Positions 1 to 4,145 of a stretch of 6,393 bases of DNA are shown piece by piece. The notes under the pieces are model-generated. The model was not told where the DNA came from, did not search any database, and worked only from the letters and a program-made list of their open reading frames with translations. Origin of the DNA: Planctomycetota bacterium (lineage in GTDB: Bacteria; Planctomycetota; UBA11346); assembly GCA_013821615.1 (NCBI GenBank), contig JACDGQ010000195.1, positions 1 through 6,393 of the forward strand, given 5' to 3'. Position numbers and translations under genes: made by a program. The stretch's first letter is position 1; each line of letters begins with the position of its first letter.

Positions 1-600
1 GCCGAGGATGGCCTCGGCATGGTGGTCTGTGATCAGCACGGCCACGCCGCGCCGACGCAGCTCGCTGGAGATGTTGGTGATGTCCGCGCGGCTCTTCGGA
101 TCGACGCCGGCGAAAGGCTCGTCGAAAAACAGCAGGCGCGGCTCGACCACCAGGGCGCGGGTGATCTCGAGGCGGCGGCGCTCGCCGCCCGACAGGCTGC
201 GCGCCAGGCTGCTGCGCAGGTGGCCGAGATTGAGCTCGCCGAGCAGCCGCTCCAGGCGCTCCTTGTGCTCGGCCTTGGGATAGTGCTGCTCGAGCACGAT
301 CAGCACGTTGTCGGCGACGGTCAGCTGGGCGAAGACGGTGGGCTCCTGGGCGAGGTAGCCCAGCCCCATGCGGGCGCGCGCATCCATGGGCAGACCGGTG
401 ATGTCGTGACCGCGGAAGGTGATGGAGCCGGACTCCGGCCGCAACAGGCCCACGATCATGCGGAAGGTGGTGCTCTTGCCGGCGCCGTTGGCACCGAGCA
501 AACCGACGATTTCCCCGGGCGAAACCGTGAGGTTCACGCCGGACACCACCTGGCGCCTGCCAAAACGTTTCGAAAGGCCAGAAACGGTCAGCAGAGTCAT
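1..600 (-). CDS. lptB: LPS export ABC transporter ATPase LptB (3' end beyond window)
   Basis: ATP-binding subunit of the LptBFG transporter, which extracts lipopolysaccharide from the inner membrane and pushes it along the Lpt bridge; it acts on the cytoplasmic face. The 200 residues seen contain the whole ABC core: Walker A GANGAGKST (36-44), Q-loop Q85, signature LSGGE (136-140), Walker B LLFFDE (156-161), D-loop AGVDP (164-168) and H-loop H193. The stretch LSGGERRRLEITRAL and DEPFAGVDP are close to Escherichia coli LptB, and F90 matches the E. coli F90 that contacts the membrane partners. The residue after the H-loop histidine is His where E. coli has Asn. E. coli LptB is about 241 residues, so roughly 40 C-terminal residues lie off the left edge. 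The ATG at 600 has a GGAG nine bases upstream. lepB precedes it by 241 bases, rather than the lptA/lptC neighbours usual in proteobacteria. A generic branched-chain amino-acid ABC ATPase is the alternative, but the signature favours LptB. Confidence 0.9.
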   Translation of the reverse strand, partial: MTLLTVSGLSKRFGRRQVVSGVNLTVSPGEIVGLLGANGAGKSTTFRMIVGLLRPESGSITFRGHDITGLPMDARARMGLGYLAQEPTVFAQLTVADNVLIVLEQHYPKAEHKERLERLLGELNLGHLRSSLARSLSGGERRRLEITRALVVEPRLLFFDEPFAGVDPKSRADITNISSELRRRGVAVLITDHHAEAILG

Positions 601-609
601 TGTGGATAA
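601..609 (-). promoter_or_regulatory. DnaA-box-like 9-mer before lptB
   Basis: The minus strand reads TTATCCACA, an exact match to the E. coli DnaA-box consensus TTATNCACA. It fills the spacer between the lptB ribosome binding site and its ATG. Only this one box was noticed and no cluster surrounds it, so it is not an origin. It could be a lone DnaA site or chance. Confidence 0.25.
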
Positions 610-613
610 CTCC
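610..613 (-). promoter_or_regulatory. Ribosome binding site of lptB
   Basis: Minus-strand GGAG lies nine bases before the ATG at 600. It supports this ATG as the lptB start, and the LptB core (LTVSGLSKRFG) begins immediately after it. The nine spacer bases are themselves a DnaA-box match, listed separately. Confidence 0.6.
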
Positions 614-745
614 AGGGCTGGCCAATCGATGCATGCAACGTTCGCATCACCCCGCCTGCCTGGATCAATTGGAGGTGTGCATTCAAAGCCATGTCATCTG
701 GACCTTTGCAACTCCGTTCACGCGTTCTTGGCAAACGCTTGAGGA

Positions 746-776
746 ATTATTCGCGCGAGCAGATCCCCCCTCGCAA
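746..776 (-). promoter_or_regulatory. Candidate sigma70-type promoter for lptB
   Basis: On the minus strand, TTGCGA (776-771, four of six matches to TTGACA) is followed after 19 bases by AATAAT (751-746, five of six to TATAAT). Transcription would start near 740 and give a leader of about 140 bases before lptB. The 19-base spacer is longer than the usual 17. The hexamers stand out because the surrounding DNA is GC-rich, but this is pattern matching only. Confidence 0.3.
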
Positions 777-841
777 GAAAAAAACCCGGTGGAGAAAGCG
801 CGCAAAACCTGCTCCCTGGCCAGCCGGCTGGAGGCTTGCAT

Positions 842-2491
842 TCAGCGCACCAAGCGCCAACGGCTGAACGGCAGGATCACCGCCAGGACGCGCCCGCGCA
901 GGTTCTCCTTGGGCACCCAGCCCCAACTGCGGCCGTCCCAGCTCAACGGACTGTTGTCGCCCATCATCAGGTAGGCGCCCGGGGGGGCGGTGATGGCGCT
1001 GGCGGCGCTGGTGCCGAGTGGCCCCGACAGCTGGGCGGGGGTCAACTCGTCGACCGCCTTGCCGAGCATCTGCGCGCGCACCCCCTGGATGTTGCGTTTC
1101 ATGGTCGCGGCCGAGTCGAGCTCTTCGGTCTGCCGATTCTCGCTCTCCAGGACCTTGACCTGGGATTTATAGATCCGGGTGTCGTCGCGCAGGAAGCCCG
1201 ACGACGTATAGTGCACGTCACGGTCGAGCGCGAGTTCGGAGAACGTCGCACTGCCCGCGCCACTCCAGGACAGCGCCAGGCGTTTTGCGGAGTCGACGGG
1301 TTCCACGTCGACGCGCACCACCTCGTCGCCATTGATGCGTGCGAAGATCTGGTTGTCGAGGTGGGCGAACACCAGGCGCGCGCCGCTCATCGCGGCCTTT
1401 CCGGATTTCAGCTCCTTGCCATCCCCGCTGACACTCCAGCCATCGGCGGTGACCGTGAACGCGTAGGCGTGCACATCGCCCTGGTCGAGGCGGAACGTGA
1501 CGCTGCCGGCCAGCGCGGCGAGCGTGCCGCGCAGGCGCACATCGCCGATGAATTCATTCATGCTCTTGTTCAGCAGCGTGCCATGCGAGCCGTTGTCGAG
1601 ATCGGCGCTGGTCAGACGGCTGATCGCCCAGCGATCGAGTTCCCAGGCATTGCCGGTGCGTCCGTGGTACTTGAACAGCGGCGTGGTCATGCTCAGTTCG
1701 ACCTGCTCGGCCTCGGCGTCGTAGAAGCCGCGGTCGGCCTCGTCGCGGTCGTCGTCGCCCTGCCGGGCCGGGCGCGCGCGGAAGGGCCCCGGTTTCAGGT
1801 AGAGGTTGCGCAGTGGCTGGGTGAAGCGCACCGCACCACCCTCCGCGAGTGCGAGCGCCACGGTCGAACCGGTGGCGGTCGCGCTGGTGCCGCCCTCCCC
1901 GTTCCACGGCAGGTAGCCGGCCTGCGCACCGCTGCGGTAGACCTCCTGCCAGATCACCTCCTGCGCCGCCTCGGGCTTGCGCGAGACCTTCCAGCCGCCG
2001 TCCGGCTGCTTGAGGTAGATGTCGCCGTTGCTGATGTAGAAGACGTCGCCGGGCAGGATCACCGCGCGCTTGACGAAGTTGCGGTACATCAGCGGGCGCA
2101 GCATCGGCACGTCGAGACGCTTGTCGTCCCACGTCCACGCCGTCACCGCGTCGGCGCCGCCGTGGCCCTCGATCTCGGGCTGGGGGAACTGGAAGACGGT
2201 GACGTCCCAGCGCTTGGGGCCGGTGAAGCGGAACAGGAACTTGTCGACCACCACGTGGTCGCTCTTGGCGAAGGCCGGATCGCCGTAGAGCATCGGCTCC
2301 ATCGAAGCGGTCGGGATGCGGAAGGCCTCGACCGCGAAGTGGCGGATGGCCATGGCGACGATGAAGGCGAAGATCCAGTTCTCGCAGGTGCGGTTGAGCC
2401 ACTGCTGCCACTCCGGCAGGCGCGCTTCCCAAGTCTCGTGGAGCGGGGCGGGCGGAGCGGCGACGGCGGGCGCGGGATCGGGTTCGGTCAT
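842..2491 (-). CDS. lepB: Signal peptidase I with large inserted domain (549 aa)
   Basis: Membrane-bound serine protease (family S26) that cleaves signal peptides from exported proteins on the outer face of the cytoplasmic membrane. One membrane helix is visible at about residues 38-56 (WIFAFIVAMAIRHFAVEAF). Straight after it come the Ser box FRIPTASMEPML with nucleophile S63, the Lys box VKRAVILPGD with K141, and the C-terminal box MGDNSPLSWDGR (510-521) ahead of WGWVPKENLRG. All catalytic landmarks are present, so it is probably active. E. coli LepB is 324 residues with about 125 residues between Lys box and GDN box; here the gap is about 370. The insert (about 165-500) is rich in predicted beta strands and ends in a stretch (about 370-430) resembling concanavalin A/LamG-like sandwiches. 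Long LepB proteins of this kind are, from memory, typical of Planctomycetota. The ATG at 2491 has no clear Shine-Dalgarno sequence but gives a sensible short cytoplasmic N-terminus. Confidence 0.92.
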   Translation of the reverse strand: MTEPDPAPAVAAPPAPLHETWEARLPEWQQWLNRTCENWIFAFIVAMAIRHFAVEAFRIPTASMEPMLYGDPAFAKSDHVVVDKFLFRFTGPKRWDVTVFQFPQPEIEGHGGADAVTAWTWDDKRLDVPMLRPLMYRNFVKRAVILPGDVFYISNGDIYLKQPDGGWKVSRKPEAAQEVIWQEVYRSGAQAGYLPWNGEGGTSATATGSTVALALAEGGAVRFTQPLRNLYLKPGPFRARPARQGDDDRDEADRGFYDAEAEQVELSMTTPLFKYHGRTGNAWELDRWAISRLTSADLDNGSHGTLLNKSMNEFIGDVRLRGTLAALAGSVTFRLDQGDVHAYAFTVTADGWSVSGDGKELKSGKAAMSGARLVFAHLDNQIFARINGDEVVRVDVEPVDSAKRLALSWSGAGSATFSELALDRDVHYTSSGFLRDDTRIYKSQVKVLESENRQTEELDSAATMKRNIQGVRAQMLGKAVDELTPAQLSGPLGTSAASAITAPPGAYLMMGDNSPLSWDGRSWGWVPKENLRGRVLAVILPFSRWRLVR

Positions 2492-2545
2492 GGGAGCCGC
2501 GTATGTACCGGGATCATCGGACGGCTACAATGGAAAGTCGCGACT

Positions 2546-2667
2546 GGCTGACGGCAGGCGGCTGACGGCCGGGCGGCGGTTCCCGCGCCCCGAGGATGAT
2601 TCTCACCGTCGTCCCGCAGACGACGTCAGAACCGAGAGCCGTCAGCCGTCAGCCGTCAGCCGTCAGC
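2546..2667. repeat. Inverted heptanucleotide repeat element I (GGCTGAC / GTCAGCC)
   Basis: The left arm (2546-2569) reads as heptamers GGCTGAC, GGCAGGC, GGCTGAC and then GGC. After a 67-69 base spacer, the right arm (2638-2667) has four perfect tandem GCCGTCA heptamers plus GC, the reverse complement of the left-arm unit. The arms can pair as a long stem, or slip by steps of seven. Inside the spacer a second perfect stem occurs (2607-2625). The element fills most of the plsC-lepB gap and its right arm overlaps the last codons and stop of plsC. There is no adjacent T run, so it is not a textbook terminator. It resembles in design the heptameric short tandem repeats of cyanobacteria; its role is unknown. 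Confidence 0.85.
2607..2625. repeat. Perfect 7-bp stem-loop inside repeat element I
   Basis: CGTCGTC (2607-2613) and GACGACG (2619-2625) flank the five-base loop CCGCA. It sits between the heptamer arms in the plsC-lepB gap. No U tract follows on either strand, so termination by this stem alone is unlikely. It could nucleate folding of the larger element in RNA. Confidence 0.5.
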
Positions 2668-3357
2668 TCCGGCCCGCAGGGCCGAAGTCTTCCTCGGCCC
2701 AAGCAAGCGCCTCTCCTGGAGCTCCATCCACGCCTGCAGCCGCCGCGTCACCCAGGCGTCCTGCTGGCGCGGCGGCAGGCCGGCCGGAGCGCGGATGGGG
2801 CTGCCGAAACGCACCTGCACGCCGGCCACGCCCAGGCGCGGCAGGATGCGTCCGCGCGGCCATGCCAAATCGCTGCGGTGCACGTAGACCGGCACGATCG
2901 GCACGCCGGCGCGGCGCGCGAACAGCGCCGGGCCGTCGCGTAGCGGCGTGACCCGGCCGGTGCGCGTGCGCGTGCCCTCGGGGAAGATCAGCACCGGGAT
3001 GCCGCGGCGCAGCTTGTCGATCGCGCCGCTCATGCTCGACATGCCGGGGTTGACGCGGTCGATCGGGATGCCGTACATGATGTTCAGCACGGTGCCGATG
3101 AAGGGGTTGCGCCACAGGCTGTCGCGCGCGAAATAGCTGGCCGCCACACGGTGGCACATGCCGACCAGCAGCGGATCGTAGAAGCTGCGGTGGTTGGCAG
3201 CGTAGACGCACGGCCCGGTGGGCAGTGGCCCGGCGCGGCGCACCTGCGCGCGGTAGAGAAAGCGTGCGGTCGCACGCAGCACCAGGATGCCGACCACCTG
3301 CATGATGCGCGGCGCGAGATCGCCGGGATGCTGTTTAGTGGCGGTCTCGCCGCTCAC
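2656..3357 (-). CDS. plsC: PlsC-type 1-acyl-glycerol-3-phosphate acyltransferase (233 aa)
   Basis: Lysophospholipid acyltransferase family member, expected to transfer an acyl chain to the sn-2 position of lysophosphatidate at the inner face of the cytoplasmic membrane, making phosphatidate. The family blocks are in order: block I NHRSFYD (55-61, catalytic HX4D with H56 and D61), block II GIPIDR (96-101), block III IFPEGTRTRTG (124-134) and block IV VPIVPVYV (152-159). A hydrophobic N-terminal segment (about 17-35) probably docks to the membrane. The length is normal for the family. The start is GTG at 3357, overlapping the upstream HAD stop as GTGA, which suggests translational coupling. The alternative ATG at residue 19 would lose part of the membrane segment. 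The C-terminal tail after about residue 215 looks unconserved, and its stop codon lies inside a heptamer repeat array. Specificity for lysophosphatidate rather than another acyl acceptor is inferred from the family only. Confidence 0.85.
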   Translation of the reverse strand: MSGETATKQHPGDLAPRIMQVVGILVLRATARFLYRAQVRRAGPLPTGPCVYAANHRSFYDPLLVGMCHRVAASYFARDSLWRNPFIGTVLNIMYGIPIDRVNPGMSSMSGAIDKLRRGIPVLIFPEGTRTRTGRVTPLRDGPALFARRAGVPIVPVYVHRSDLAWPRGRILPRLGVAGVQVRFGSPIRAPAGLPPRQQDAWVTRRLQAWMELQERRLLGPRKTSALRAGADG

Positions 3358-3920
3358 TTCCCGTCCCCGCCGCCGGGTTTGGCGTCGGGCGCGCCCGGCT
3401 TGCGCTCCAGGTAGTGGTTCAGGAAGGTCGCCTGGAATTCCTGGCTACGGTAGCGGCTGGGGCCGGTGATCAGCGAGGCGAACGAGAACGCCGCGTCCTC
3501 GCTGCGCGGCACGCGGATGAATTGCACCTGGTGGTGCTGCGCGGCCTCGGCGTCGAGCGGACTGTCGCCGACGAAGACCACCTGATCCAGGCGCAGCGCG
3601 AACTCAGCCAGCGGCAGGTCGAGGCGCTTGCGCACGCGCCCGTCGGGCAGGCGCTCGGCGGCGTTGTCGGCGTGGTAGATGCGGGTGATGTAGGTGGCGA
3701 GCAGGGCTTGGCGCAGGGCGTCCTCGACCGCGGCGAGATTGGCATCGCTGACCACCGCTACCGGGATGCCGACCTTGCTCGCATAATGGGTGAGAAAATC
3801 CTTCACGCCCTGCCGCGGCTGGTAGGCGCGCCCGCGCATCTCGACCAGGGTCTCGAAGCAGTCGATCAGGATGAGCCGGATCCCGCCCGTGATGATCGTG
3901 GATCCGCCGAACTGGGGCAT
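3354..3920 (-). CDS. HAD-superfamily hydrolase (188 aa)
   Basis: Small haloacid-dehalogenase-fold protein, probably cytoplasmic, substrate unknown. Motif I is LILIDCFETLV (16-26) with the predicted nucleophile D20. Motif II is VAVVSDAN (54-61, S58), motif III probably K98 in RVRKRLDL, and motif IV is FVGDSPLDA (116-124) with D119 and D123. The cap is minimal, as in subfamily I enzymes with a short insertion. Residue 22, two after the nucleophile, is Phe where phosphatases have the general acid/base Asp; aromatic residues there are seen in dehalogenase-type members, so phosphatase activity is uncertain. The stop overlaps the plsC GTG start (GTGA), which suggests coexpression with the acyltransferase. 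The ATG at 3920 is the first canonical start upstream of the HAD core, but the strong Shine-Dalgarno sequence is 18 bases away. The much longer open frame extending upstream on this strand is antisense to the divergent gene and is not credible. Confidence 0.8.
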   Translation of the reverse strand: MPQFGGSTIITGGIRLILIDCFETLVEMRGRAYQPRQGVKDFLTHYASKVGIPVAVVSDANLAAVEDALRQALLATYITRIYHADNAAERLPDGRVRKRLDLPLAEFALRLDQVVFVGDSPLDAEAAQHHQVQFIRVPRSEDAAFSFASLITGPSRYRSQEFQATFLNHYLERKPGAPDAKPGGGDGK

Positions 3921-3937
3921 GGCGGGGATGATCGGCG

Positions 3938-3946
3938 TCCTCCTCT
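3938..3946 (-). promoter_or_regulatory. Strong Shine-Dalgarno sequence upstream of the HAD gene
   Basis: The minus strand reads AGAGGAGGA, the best Shine-Dalgarno match noticed here. Its AGGAGG core ends 18 bases before the ATG at 3920, too far by normal rules. It ends only six bases before an in-frame ATC at 3932. No ATG, GTG or TTG lies between. Either the spacing is tolerated or translation begins at a non-canonical codon. Confidence 0.45.
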
Positions 3947-3996
3947 GGTGGCAAGGGGGCACCGTGGCCGGGGTCTGCACGGACTCCCGCGGGTTC

Positions 3997-4075
3997 GGGG
4001 TGCGGAGTGCGAAGTGCCATGGACATACGCACCCCGCACTCCGCACTCCGCACTCCGCACGCCGCACGCCGCACC
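3997..4075. repeat. Inverted heptanucleotide repeat element II (GGAGTGC / GCACTCC)
   Basis: The left arm (3997-4017) is three heptamers: GGGGTGC, GGAGTGC, GAAGTGC. An 11-base spacer CATGGACATAC follows. The right arm (4029-4075) is six inverted heptamers plus five bases: GCACCCC, GCACTCC three times, GCACGCC twice, then GCACC. Folding the left arm onto the first three right-arm units gives a 21-bp stem with two A-C mismatches and one G-T wobble, and the longer right arm lets the pairing slip in steps of seven. It lies in the 225-base gap between the divergent HAD and propeller genes, where it could affect both promoters. The rest of that gap shows no convincing promoter hexamers. It is not a CRISPR array: units are seven bases with no unique spacers between them. 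Confidence 0.87.
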
Positions 4076-4145
4076 GCTGTCCAGGACGTCGATGGCGGCG
4101 CTGAAGGGCTCTGGCCATGCCGGTGCGGGGACTTAACGTGCCTGC

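Larger units (their letters stand above)
601..841. other. lepB-lptB intergenic region, relatively AT-rich
   Basis: This 241-base gap separates the lepB stop from the lptB start and is visibly less GC-rich than the genes beside it. It holds a candidate lptB promoter (746-776), a seven-base A run (778-784, T on the minus strand) and a perfect palindrome CCAGCCGGCTGG (820-831) just after the lepB stop. The palindrome and T run are too far apart to make a clear intrinsic terminator. The open frames crossing the gap show no recognisable protein and no good ribosome binding site, so I see no gene in it. Confidence 0.5.

Noticed and set aside
778..835. Intrinsic terminator after lepB
   Set aside because: A seven-base T run exists on the minus strand (784-778), but no stem directly precedes it. 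The palindrome at 820-831 is about 35 bases away.
600..974. Small plus-strand open frame of 124 residues across the lepB-lptB gap
   Set aside because: It runs over the lepB 3' end in antisense, has no convincing ribosome binding site, and its product resembles no family.
2497..2535. Promoter hexamers before lepB (TTGTAG, 17 bases, TACATA on the minus strand) and TACAAT on the plus strand
   Set aside because: The minus pair matches only three of six bases in each box and would give an almost leaderless message. The plus-strand TACAAT has no gene to serve.
836..2551. 571-aa open frame on the plus strand
   Set aside because: It is antisense to lepB, which has all signal-peptidase motifs. The plus-strand product is a low-complexity Ala/Arg/Val/Gly chain with no family motif, as expected for a shadow frame in GC-rich DNA.
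2656..3211. Other minus-strand open frames within plsC
   Set aside because: They are Arg/Pro/Ala-rich frame-shifted shadows of the acyltransferase, whose own frame holds every family block in order.
3997..4075. CRISPR array
   Set aside because: Units are seven bases, directly abutting, without unique spacers, and inverted about a centre. No cas gene is present.
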